A stretch of 49,699 bases of DNA from a virus: positions 1-49,699 of IMG/VR virus record IMGVR_UViG_3300025168_000133; one strand, 5' to 3'. The number at the start of each line of letters is the position of its first letter. Position 1 is the first letter of the stretch. The position numbers were made by a program, and so were the translations under genes. Shown one piece after another: positions 1 to 11,300 of this stretch. Under the pieces are notes generated by a model. The model was given only the letters and a program-made list of their open reading frames with translations. It was not told the DNA's origin and did not search any database.

Positions 1-1676
1 TTATATTCAGCATTAGCTAAAGGATTAAAATTAAACATCATTGTATCTGTACATCCGTATATAAACGGCAGACAAGATCCATCATCGCAGTTAGCGGTTG
101 AATCATAGTTAAACATAGTAGGATCGGTGCAGCCATAAAAATATGCTATACACGTGTCGGGAGTATTGGCTAATGGATTATAGTTAAACGCTAAAGATTC
201 CATACAGCCATAAATAAACGGGACGCACCCTCCGTTGTCTACGTTAGCCAAAGAATCGTAGTTAAACGCTAAAGAATCCATGCACCCAAACTCAACTAAA
301 GTGTTACAACTGTCTTGTATATTAAAATCTGTATAAACCCCGTTAGATGTGTCTATATGATATTCTAGATATGCAGGACTAATACATCCGGGAACATAAT
401 AACAAGTTTCCGAAGTATTAGCTAGTGAATCATAATTAAACGCTGTTGAATCCATACAGCCCTCTACAATTTCTATGCATTCGTTACCACAATAAGTGGT
501 ACCTGCATAAGTAAAAAATGGTTGCATAAAAGGAGGAGCTACGCTCAATACTGTATCCCCCATTGGATTTACTAAAGTAAACCCACACTCTAAAGCAGTG
601 TTAGAAGCTTGAGCGCTCACGAAGAACTTGGCTTTCACTAGTTTAGGTGCGTTTAACTGAATCGCATAAGTTTGATTAAAACCACTGGTCATTATAAACT
701 CAGTGGTATCATCTTGGTATATTTCTAATTTACTACCTACCCAACCGTTACCTACAAGATCATGTAGTATAAGGGTGTAATCACAACTATCGATGTAATC
801 CATAGTATTTGCGGTAGAATTATAGTTGAACATCGTTGAATCAGTACAACCATATATTTTTAAAGTAGCGCAGCTACTGTCTGTTACGGTAGCTGATGGA
901 TTGTACTCTAAATAGCTATCATCCATACAGCCTGGAATAGGAGGTGGTGGCGTACAACTATCAGAGGTAAACGCGTGCGTGGAATCTGTCCCAAAATTTG
1001 GTACGGTACCATATACCAAGGTATCGCCACACTGCGTTACATAATAAGAGCCATCATTTCCTCCCCACAAACTTCCATTTAAACCATCTCCGTATGAATC
1101 GTATATCGTAAACTCAAAATTTCCTATATCAATACAGATTGGAATAAATTGTGGTTCGTAATCAGGAGCGTTTGTATATGGTCCTCCTGAAAATAAAACG
1201 GTACCATTAGTGTCTTTTATGTCCCATGTTGTTTCGGATTGGAACTGATCTAGGTTAATATTAACCATTGCTGGCACACAAACTCCTGTAGGTGGAGGTG
1301 GTGGATTAGGCATACATTGCGGTACGATTCTTGTAGAATATAACCCGCTGCTAAAAGATACCGTTGGTTTGTTTACTATAGTATCCTCACAAACAACAAC
1401 ATAATAACTACCGCTCATACCATCTCCGTACGTATCTTTCATTAAAAATACAACAGTGGTTATTGTGTCGGCTATGTAGCAAGTATCTAAGTGATTAGTA
1501 TTAGAAGAAGTGTAATAACCGGGTGTGACATTAGCTATAGTGTCTCCATATAAACTATCTGCAAACAATACCCAATAAGTTTCAGAGGGATAAGAATCTG
1601 TCGCAACACTAACAACGCATTCTTTTTGTCCAAATGTAAACAGTGGTAATAATAATAGTAATAATATCTTTTTCAT
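1..1676 (-). CDS. Secreted DDGSC-repeat surface-type protein (partial, runs off left edge)
   Basis: The frame is open from an ATG at 1676 to the window edge (about 558 residues, no stop reached). The N-terminus MKKILLLLLLPLFTFGQ is a clear Sec signal peptide of the flavobacterial type, so the product should be exported. Two modules with a YGDG core (TYGDGMSGSY, SYGDGLNGSL) follow, then a related VGNGWVGSKLEIY stretch. From about residue 250 on there are around eight Cys-rich repeats of the form GCMDSxAFNYDSLAN...C. Such repeats are common in Bacteroidota extracellular proteins; their function is not established. The stop codon TAA of the upstream gene directly abuts this ATG, so the two are almost certainly co-transcribed. 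It resembles a host surface protein more than a virion protein. It could be a host-derived accessory gene or a distal adhesin. The C-terminus, which would show any sorting signal, is outside the window. Confidence 0.8.
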   Translation of the reverse strand, partial: MKKILLLLLLPLFTFGQKECVVSVATDSYPSETYWVLFADSLYGDTIANVTPGYYTSSNTNHLDTCYIADTITTVVFLMKDTYGDGMSGSYYVVVCEDTIVNKPTVSFSSGLYSTRIVPQCMPNPPPPPTGVCVPAMVNINLDQFQSETTWDIKDTNGTVLFSGGPYTNAPDYEPQFIPICIDIGNFEFTIYDSYGDGLNGSLWGGNDGSYYVTQCGDTLVYGTVPNFGTDSTHAFTSDSCTPPPPIPGCMDDSYLEYNPSATVTDSSCATLKIYGCTDSTMFNYNSTANTMDYIDSCDYTLILHDLVGNGWVGSKLEIYQDDTTEFIMTSGFNQTYAIQLNAPKLVKAKFFVSAQASNTALECGFTLVNPMGDTVLSVAPPFMQPFFTYAGTTYCGNECIEIVEGCMDSTAFNYDSLANTSETCYYVPGCISPAYLEYHIDTSNGVYTDFNIQDSCNTLVEFGCMDSLAFNYDSLANVDNGGCVPFIYGCMESLAFNYNPLANTPDTCIAYFYGCTDPTMFNYDSTANCDDGSCLPFIYGCTDTMMFNFNPLANAEY

Positions 1677-2030
1677 TTAAAAATCACTCATTAATTGATT
1701 GTCTATTTCTTCTTGTACCTCTTCTCTTGTTGCTATCATTTTAAAACTTAAATCAGCTTGAAATCTTTTCACTTCTTCGTCATCTTTAAATATTATGATA
1801 GTGGGTACAACCGCTATTTTGTGTTTCTTTTGTAACTCTACATCTTTACTCACATCTACGTAAGAATAAGTTTCAATGTCCTCTAGTTCGTAAGCCCACT
1901 TTACTTCGTTTGCTTCGTTCCAGCTTGCGTTAAATACAACTACTTGTATTTGCCCAAAGCTTGTTTTGCAAATCAAAGTTAGTAGTATTGTTAATATATA
2001 CACGCTGAATATCTTCCAAACTGGTTTCAT
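1677..2030 (-). CDS. Thioredoxin-fold protein lacking the CxxC active site
   Basis: This 117-residue protein starts with a hydrophobic N-terminus ending in SFGQ, which reads as a signal peptide or membrane anchor. The rest follows the thioredoxin pattern: a beta strand QVVVFNASW, a helix, SYVDVSKD, then a VVPTIIIFKDDEEVKRF segment that matches the cis-proline loop and the following strands. The usual WCGPC site is replaced by WNEAN, so both redox cysteines are missing; the only Cys lies in the signal segment. It therefore cannot catalyse thiol exchange in the usual way. A structural or chaperone role in the periplasm, or a virion-associated role, is possible. Its ATG overlaps the stop of the upstream 107-aa gene (ATGA) and its stop abuts the secreted DDGSC protein, whose many cysteines make a folding-partner role tempting but unproven. 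Confidence 0.7.
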   Translation of the reverse strand: MKPVWKIFSVYILTILLTLICKTSFGQIQVVVFNASWNEANEVKWAYELEDIETYSYVDVSKDVELQKKHKIAVVPTIIIFKDDEEVKRFQADLSFKMIATREEVQEEIDNQLMSDF

Positions 2031-2350
2031 CTATTATAGATTTTATCTTCAATTTTTTCTAGAGTCTTTTTCATTTCCTCTATATCTGATTGGGTCGTTA
2101 ATATTGTTTGTCTAATCATCTGATCTTTCATATCAAACTCCATTCTAGTTATCTCAGCCTCTGGTATTGCTTGTAAAATTTCGTCCTTTAAAATATTGAC
2201 ATCTATCTGAACGGGTTGCTCTTTTGCCTCTTGTATTTCTTGCATAAGAGAATACCAACCACCTACAACTACAAATATACCTGCGGCTATCATCCCCATA
2301 GTTTTAACACTCATTTTAAAAGTAGTGTCTTCGTTTAATTCTTTCGCCAT
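2027..2350 (-). CDS. Small membrane protein with coiled-coil tail (spanin- or holin-accessory-like)
   Basis: This protein of 107 residues has a short polar N-terminus, one transmembrane segment (about residues 16-36, MGMIAAGIFVVVGGWYSLM) and a long charged helical tail ending EEMKKTLEKIEDKIYNR that looks like a coiled coil. The topology fits an anchored spanin-like or lysis-accessory protein, but no catalytic motif or lipobox is visible and no family is recognised. It sits between the giant virion protein and two exported proteins, with a four-base ATGA overlap to the downstream gene. The function remains unknown. Confidence 0.65.
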   Translation of the reverse strand: MAKELNEDTTFKMSVKTMGMIAAGIFVVVGGWYSLMQEIQEAKEQPVQIDVNILKDEILQAIPEAEITRMEFDMKDQMIRQTILTTQSDIEEMKKTLEKIEDKIYNR

Positions 2351-2394
2351 TCTATGTATTAGTTTTGTATATAATTACGTATTTTTTGCTTTAT

Positions 2395-5300
2395 TTAATC
2401 GTGATAGTAACAATAGCCACTTTTAGAATTTGTCATCATACCACATCTTTCTGTCTTCTTTTTACTAACTTGTTTCATCTTCTTACATTGCGTATTTTTT
2501 CCGCTTTTATTTTGCTCTACTTTAACGTGGATAGTACAGTATACTGATCCTTTTTCAATTACAGTTTTACATCTTTTACCACTTTTACTAACGGCAGCGC
2601 ACATAATATCTTTTTTACCGTCTTTCTTTTCCTTTTTCTGTTTTTCTATATTATCCTCTATTACTTTTTTTTCTTCTTCTTCTTTTTCTTTTTTCTTTTC
2701 CTCTTTTTTTATTTCTCTTTTCTTTTTGGTTTCAATTTTCTTTTCCTCTTTAATTTCTTCTTTAACCGCTTGTATGTCTTTGTCTTTAATGCCAAGATCC
2801 CAAGTGTTCCAACCCATAACTAAAGCTACTCTTTCCCACCATTCATTACTTGAATCCGTGGCGTTATCTATATTTAACAACTTTTGAGATATTCTACCTA
2901 GCGGTATATTTGTAATTCCCTCGACAGTATTACCAATAGCACTCCAAAGTGGGTTATCTAAAGTAAAACCTCTTTTTGTAAATACACCTTCGTTGAATTT
3001 TTCGGTCTGTATAGACGAGTATATTTTACGTAATTTAGAACTAATAGGTGGAGAAAAACTAAGTAAGGATATTATAGTGTAAGCGTGATCAGCATTATAA
3101 CCCTTGTCTTTTTGTTCTAAATATTCTTCGAGAGATCTTTTCATAGTAGAAACCGCCTTACCACCATAACCAAAGGTTGATAACCAAGAATCTATCATTC
3201 CGTTTAATATTCTTTCTTTCTTTTTATCAAACTCTTCTTCTTCGTCATCTCCTAACGATGCGAATATAGCTGCTTGTAACGCCCCAAATATCACAGCTTG
3301 AATACCACCGTAATAAATTATTTTAGACATGTGTGTTTTTGTATCACCTCTACCATTAGCAATATCTCTGAAAGCCTTATTCATTATACGACCATATTGC
3401 ATCGGTGTGTTTTGAAAAGCTAGTATTAATCTTCCTAAAGGATTTGCTTGTTGTTGTGATATCATATCTGGTCTTGCTGACTGCTGAGACACCTCTGTTC
3501 TTTCTTGAAAATCTAAAAACGCCTTAGTTTCAGCTTCTGTTTTAGACATACCTTGCTTAACATAGGTTTTGACTCTATTTCTATAAAACGCAGCGCCACC
3601 TGAAGCAATAGCAAAACTATCCGCTATTTGTGTAGGTAAAAAACCTATTTTTAACAAATAACGTATAACCGCTTTTGCTTGCTCAGCGGGTCCAACCCCC
3701 TTTACCGCAGCGGATAAATCAGCTTCGTTAACACCTCTTCTGTTTCCAGATCTTCTTTGTTTTAAATAATCAGAATTAAACAGTGTTACAAAGTCCGACC
3801 AAAATTGTTTTTGATTAGCAAACGCAGCCGCTGCCTTTAGTGGATTGTTGTCTGTCCAGTTTATATAGTTAGTCGCAGATATAGTTTGTAGAACCGCAGA
3901 ACGTATATTAAAGAACATAATAGCTCCAACAGAGTTGTTTACCCAGTTCATGTAGTTGTTCATTAACCTGTTGCTACCGACAGATCTGTTTCTACCAGTT
4001 TCCATACGAGTTAATATATCTACTAAAGCTTCTCTAAACTTAGAACCATATATAGATTCTATTTTATTTAGATTTTCAGGAGAAAATATTTGATCTACGT
4101 TTTGTTTCCACTCAGCCAAAAACTCTGCTCTAGCATCGCCAATAGCGCCGTCGCTCATAAGATCTGAGGCTATGTTTTCTACTAACCAATACTCCCCTGG
4201 TTTAGAATAACCCTCTTGTTTTTTGGAAATAAGACCTAAGTTGTCCGCGAAGGCTTGTAGCTCTGAATCGTTTTTAACATAACTATCTAAAGCGTCTAAG
4301 TCTCTCTTGGATAGTCCAGGAACATCAAAACCAGCTTTGTTCCACAAATAAACCCTTACGGCTTGATCGTTTGTAAACCCTGTTTCGCCAGCTTTTTTAT
4401 TTAATCTTTTCTTAACTTTTGGAAATTGTTTAGTTAAGTTTTTGTAATCATTAGCCGCTGATTGCCTAGACGCGTTCAGTTCGTTTATAGCTCTAGCAAA
4501 AGGATCAATTAAAGCTTCTTTGAAAAAAACCATGTCAGCATCTCCTTTTTTACCCTTGCCTATAAAGTTGTATAACAAACCTAAAAAGTCTTGAGCCGAA
4601 GCTGGTACTAACCCTTTGTATCTACCCTTGTTTCCTCTTAGTTTAGCTTGAGCTTCTGAAAATCTTTTTTGTGATTCTATACCAGTTGTACTTTCTAATA
4701 TATCATTAAATTTAGTATCAAGAGTAGAGCTAAAGTTTATTTTAGCTTGAACAGAAGAACCTTTTATATCTAACTGCTCCATCATGTTTTTTACAGCCCT
4801 TACGTTAGGTAAAGCGTCATCAACAAAATACATATCGTTATATCCCTCCGAATATTTTCCAGCTATCCACATTGCTTTTGCTTCACCAGTACTGTTTCCT
4901 AATCCAGTTATATTTTTAAGAGGTATATTTATACCTTGTTCTTTTAACCAATTGTGTATTGATGTTTCGCTTTCCGAAGCCCTAGCTGTAAGTATATAAT
5001 TATTTTCAGGTCCAAACTTTTTTATTCTATTTTTTAACTTATCCATTAAAGGCCCTGGTCTACCATCTGTTACCCTGTTAAAATCCGTAAAGTCCATCTT
5101 CCACCCTTCGTTAACCATTCTTTCTCCAACAAAAGGCCATTCTTCAGACGATATTCTTTTTGTTTCTCCTTCTTTTGTAGCTATAACATAGTTATCACTA
5201 ATACCTACTGTTTCGTCAAAATCAAAAACACTTGCTCCTCTTGATGGTGTATTATGATTTATAACACGAGAATTCTGTATGGCGTTACTAGCTGTTCTAG

Positions 5301-8300
5301 CCTTATTAGAAGCGTCTATCTTTTTCCAATTATCTGCTTGTTGTTGTCCAACTACTTCTCCAGTGAAAACATTGTATAAAGCGTGGCTTGCTCCAGTTTT
5401 TGTCCATTGACTATACCATCTTTTTAAAGCGCTGTCTCCAATTTGATAATTAAAGTTCATTCTTGTTCCAAATAACCTACTAACGTTTTCGTTAAAATCA
5501 ACATGTAAAGCGCCAACTTCATAAACCTTTTTTATATCTTTCAAACTGATGTCTTGCCCAAACCAATGTTTCATTATAAACATAGAGTTAACAATTCTTG
5601 CGGGCATACCGTGTTCGAATTCAAACGTTCTTTTACCATCTACATTTAGAGCTGTAGTAAACGGATCTAACGCCGCCCATGTGAATACAGCGCCCATTCT
5701 TAAAGGAGTAGTTGGATGAGAATTCATTTGCGCCGCAAGCGCAGCAAAATTCATTTTAGTAAAGTTATTACTTTCATCTTTAGCTAACTTAGCGGATATC
5801 TCAAATATATCATCTGTAAATCTAAGAGCTTCGTCTGATAGTTGTTTTCTACTATCTCTTTCTACTTCGCTCATAGGAGAATCTATATTACCATCTTTGT
5901 TTGTGGTAGCTATCATTTCTTTAGTTACTTTCTGAGCGTGCTCTTGTAATATTTCTATTGTCTTAGTTTCATTACTGTTTTTGAATGTTATTTTTACAAG
6001 GTTTTTTCCTCTTATTTTTATAACTTTATCTATATTAGGATAAATTTGATTTAGTAAATTTTCAGTATAAAAATCATTATTCTTAAATATAGATTGACTT
6101 CCTCGGTATTTACCATTTTTACCTTTATTAAAACCGCTATTTAAGAATCCTCTAAAACTATAGAAATCTTGAAATACTTTTTCCTTTATTTGTTCTTCAT
6201 CCAACTTTGGATATCTTTTTTTTATTTTTTCAATATAAGGAACTACTGTAGTTCTATTAAACTTTCTTTGATCTTCTCTATTTGTTTCGTCTTCTATCCA
6301 AGGTGTTATACTTTCAACTTCCATTATTTTAGCCACAGTACCGCTTACGTCATCTCTTTTTGCGTCTTCAGCCATTAAAAAATCAAGGAAACTGTTAGTA
6401 TCTTGTCCTTCTATTACAACAGATTTATCTGTATACTTAATATATTTTTCGCGTAATATTTTAGAATACCAATTTATTAATTTACCTTTATAATCAACTT
6501 TATCGTCACCTATCCAGGCTTTTTCGTTTGGCCAAGTTTTTTCAAAAGCAGTTGTGATCTGTTGTTTTAATACTACTGGATTGTTTACGTCTAATATAAC
6601 TCCATCTAATCCTAATTGTCCGTGAAACTCATTTCTACCGTCCCAATACATATTTTGTATCGCGTCTTGTCCTGAGGCATCTATAATAGAACTAAGCATA
6701 AGATCACCTTTACCATCTTTCATAGATTGTAATCCTACTAAACCTTTCTCTCCAGCTATTTTAGTTATAGATTGATTAGCTATAATCATAGCAACCTGCA
6801 TTACAGACGCTCTTAAAGGACCGTCAACAATCCTGTCCTCTGTTCTAAATCTTCTTTCTACTCCTACAGGAGTAATACCGAGCATGTCTAGATAATCTGC
6901 TTCGTTTATATTGTCAACAAAGTTTTTCTTTTGTATCTTTAGTCCCTTTCCTCCTCCTTTTTTCTTTTCTGTACCGAAAACTATTTTATTACCAATTCTT
7001 TGTTTTACTGTCTTTACTCTTCCTTCTTGCGCGGTATATATTAAATTAGTTTCTCCAGTCTCAGAATTTATAGCTTTTCCTTTCTTACCATCTAAAAATA
7101 CTGGTTGCACGCCGTTGGCATCGCCTAAGGAATTAAACCCTTCTGGCATCATGTTTAACATTGACCTAGCTCCAATAGAATTAATCTTTAACTGCATCGA
7201 TGTTCTTTCTCCAGTAGTTAACGAAGCGTCATCTATTAGTTTACTAGGTTTTACACCAAATTCTTCTGCAACTAAATTTAAAATTTCTACTAGTACAGCG
7301 TCTTTTGCTTTTATTAAACTTTTAGTGTCTTTATAAGTTTTAGGATCTAAAGCTATAATCTCCATTATTTTTTCTTCAACTATAGAATCAAAAACATTTC
7401 TAGTTATATCATTTCCGTTTTCATCTTGACCAATAACATCTTCTGTAAATCCTAGCTTTTTAGCGAAAACAACAGTTCCTTCTACCGTTTCTACGTCAAG
7501 CGTACCGTCTCCTTTGTAATCACCACCTTGCTCAGCAGCAGCGCGGGTTTCTTGTAGTTTTCTAAAATCGTCTATAACACCAGGTTTTTTATATATAATA
7601 GTTTGAGCTAACCAACCAGACAAATCTCCCTCAGCGGCTCCTTGATATTTTGTTTCTGGATTATAATTAGTTATAGCTGTAGTTAATTTATCTTTAACCG
7701 CTTGCATAAAATCACTCATTGGATCTTTCTGTCCTTTAACAAAAATAACGTTGCTACCCTCCATTCTGGTACCTAAATTTCTAATAGAACCGTTTAACCA
7801 ATCGTTACCAGGTAGATTAGGGTCGCTAGTCAATAGGTTGGCTGGGTGAGGTTGTTTTGTAATAACCCAGTCGCCAGTTTTCTTATCTCTTCTTCTTTTT
7901 GTTTGAACCCCTTTGTCGAGTAAAGCGTCGTACTCTTCTTTAGTCATGAGAGAGCCGTCTGTATTTCTTACTAGGTTATTTATAGATTGTTCTATAGTCT
8001 CTCCTCCTTTTGTAACTGATTGCTGCATGTCACTTCTAACGTCTCCAGCTAACCCCTTTTTATTTTTAGCTGCTGCAACTTGCACTCTATATGACTCTGA
8101 TATTCTTCCTTTTTTAAAGTCTTCTAAAAAGCTTACTACTTCAAACGCGGCTTCTCTTGCGTTTTTAACTGTGTAATCATCTTTTCTAAATCTAGGAAAA
8201 GTACTTCTACCTCTTTCTGTTACGTCTTGACGTAATTTAGCAAACTTTGAGTGACTTATTTTAGTCGTTACTTCTCTTATATATTCGTCTAAAATTTGAT

Positions 8301-11300
8301 CAATTCTATCTAATCTTTTTTTGCTTGTCGTTGTCTTTTTACGTTCGTTAATAATATTTGCTATTGTTTCTCCATTTTTCAAATAAAACCCTTCCCCATC
8401 AGACATTCTTCTAAGGTCGCTTTCTACAGCTTCGTTTAATATTTGGGCTCTTTTGTTTTTGTCTTTTGATAAAAACTCATGTAAATAAATTCCTTTTTGA
8501 GATATTTCCTCTATGGTTTTTGTTACATTGTCTAAATAGTGACCCATCTCGTGCATCCAAGCAGCGCCTTGTAAGAAAGATCCTTCACCCGTAGCGTCTA
8601 AGTCTTCCCCCATTCTTATTTTAGCCTGCTTTTCGTTAATAACAAAAAACGTGTTACCTAAAATAAAGCCGTTACTATTTTTTTCAATTTGCTTTCTATT
8701 GTTTTCTACTTGCTCCCTCAGCCGTGTTTGCTGATCTGAGTTTATTCTATTAGGATCTCCATCTGGCAACGCTGCTAATTCATTTATTTTATTTAACAAA
8801 CCGTCAACACTTCCAACTTCGTCAAAGACTAAATCCTTACCGGTTGATTTTTTAACTTCTTCGGCAATATTTTTTGAATTTATCTTACCTTCTTGAAAAG
8901 TTTGTAAACCTTTTTTACCGCCAGCGTAATGAGTTCTAGCTAAGTAGTCATATATTTCTTTTTGTTTTCTGTCCCTTTGGTGTCTTTTGTATTTGTAGTT
9001 CTTAGTGTTTTTATGCTTGTTCTCCCATTGCTCTTCGGTTTGATGTCTTTTATCGTTAAGAATAGTAACTTTACGTTTCGATGGATCTACCTCACCTTCA
9101 ATTTTCTCTCCAGTTGCTTCTTCAGTCGCTTCTCTCTCCAACGTTTCTATCTCTTCTTCTGTTGATATAACCTTAGCACCATCACTGTTGTAATTGTTAT
9201 CTTCTACAGTAACATCATTGTTAGAGTTTTGAGACATAATGTTATCTGATAAAATAGAGGCTTGATCGTCATTTTCTACTTTTATAACAACTTCTCCCTC
9301 ACCTTCTTTTGCTTTTTTTACCGCGTCAATAAAATCCTTTTTAGTTTCGTATACATTTCCGTCTACCTCATAGTACGCATCACCAGTGTTTGTTTCAACC
9401 GCGTCAACGATTTTATCGTTATCTTTCATTTCTGAGGTTGCGTTCTCTAAAAAGGATTGCTGTATGTATTCTAATTCTAAACGTAACTTGTTTTGTTCGT
9501 CTGCTCTATCGTATTCTTCTGCTCTTTTTTTTCCTTTTTTGGTCTTATCGTTTTTTATTCTATTTTGGATTTCTTTTCTACCGCCATTATCTTTATAGTT
9601 TGGACCGTAAATTGCTTTAGCAGCGGTCTCCATGTCAAAGTTGTCTTTTAACTCTTCGTTAGATTTTTTTATTTCGTGGTATTTATTGTACCATGCGTCT
9701 CCAGATCCTTTTTTCTTTTTGTTTAATCTAGCTTTGTACAATTGAAGCATTTTTTCTACGTGAGTTTCATCAGCGGCGGTTTTAGAAGTAACGCCAGCTT
9801 CCACGTAATACTTATTTAAAGCTTTTTCGTTTTCAAATATGGTTTTTTGATCAGCCTCGTTCATTCCTAAAACTTGTACATGGAAATTCTGCCAATTAAT
9901 AAAGTTCTTCTTTTCTAACTGCATAACTTCATCGTTAAGAACTTTTCTTAGCTCTTCTAATCTAGCGACTTCTTGTGGGTTACCAACGGCCTTCTTGATT
10001 TGTAAATCAATATCCATTATACTTCCCGGCGTTGGATTACCATCGTTATCAAGCTTACCTTTTATATCATTTATCTGTTGGAATATAGCGTTAAATTCAT
10101 CACGAGTTTCCTTCTTCATGTTGTGATTAATAACCGCGTTAGCCGTAAGAGACATAGAGTTCATGCTACTAGACATAACAGCAGCGTCTATCATAACTTT
10201 AGATAATTGGCTATAATCTCCTTTTCTATCAAACAAATAAGAATCAATAAATTCAGTGGTAAGATATATGGAGCTTTCTTCTGCTATTTCACCAACTGTC
10301 CCTCTTACAGTTCCTGTAATTACATCTCTAGTTGCTATGTATGGATTGTAACTCATTGTACCTTGCAAACCAGATTTAGAATTAGCAAATACTTTTTGTA
10401 AATTCCTAGCGGTGTTAAGTCTACCAGCGCCAAGCAAACCAAATCCGTACGTAAAAGTACCTTCAACAAGACCGGTCTGAAGAACAGAGAAAAAGTGTTG
10501 CGCTGCGGAGATATCGGCGGCTCGAACAATATCATCTATATTCTGTTTGTTAAGCAAGTATGTTTCGTCGGTTACAAAACCCTTGTCGTACTCTTCGTTA
10601 AGAGCGTCTAATTTAAGAAGTGCGTCTTCAGCGTTTTCGTAAAGAGTCTTTAACTGTACATCTTTTCCCCCCATACTTTGAAGAGCAATACCACCGGACG
10701 CTATAGCCATCGTTGTTTTTGTTCCAAAACCAACAGCGCTTCCAACCCCTAAAGTGGAAACAAAGTAAATCATATTCGCGCCTTGATCCGCCCAAACCAT
10801 ACCGAAAGCACCCCAGTTATTTCCTTCTCCCCATTCGTAAGACTTTTCGCGTTGAGCGGCTTTGTTGTTAATCTGTAGTTGATCAATAGCAGACTCGTTA
10901 CCTAGCAGAGCAGGTATAGTTAGCAAAACATTATCTGAACCTCTACCGGCGCGTCTCCAAAAGTTTTCCCAATAATCAGTTGAGAAAAACTCTTGAGATT
11001 GTATCGCGTCTAAAGTAAGTTCGTTGCCCATCATTTCAATTTGCTGGTTACCTATCCTTTCAATCTCCGCTGAAATTTCTTCCCTAGTATCGTGATAAAC
11101 ACTTATAGCGTCATATAAGTGGTCCACAAGCGTCACAACTTCTCCGGTTTTTTGATCTATAACTGGATCACCATTTATATCTAATAGTGGCGGGTGATTA
11201 TCTGGTTCCTCACCCTCTCCCTCCCAAATAACTTGGTCTAACTTAATGTCTCCGGTTTCTTCGTTAACAGTAATTCCCGGCATCCAACCATTGTCAGCTA

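Noticed and set aside
6911-7336. Long plus-strand frame inside the giant gene
   Set aside because: Antisense shadow of the giant gene; composition is Phe/Ser/Pro-rich as expected for the reverse of Lys/Glu/Gly codons.
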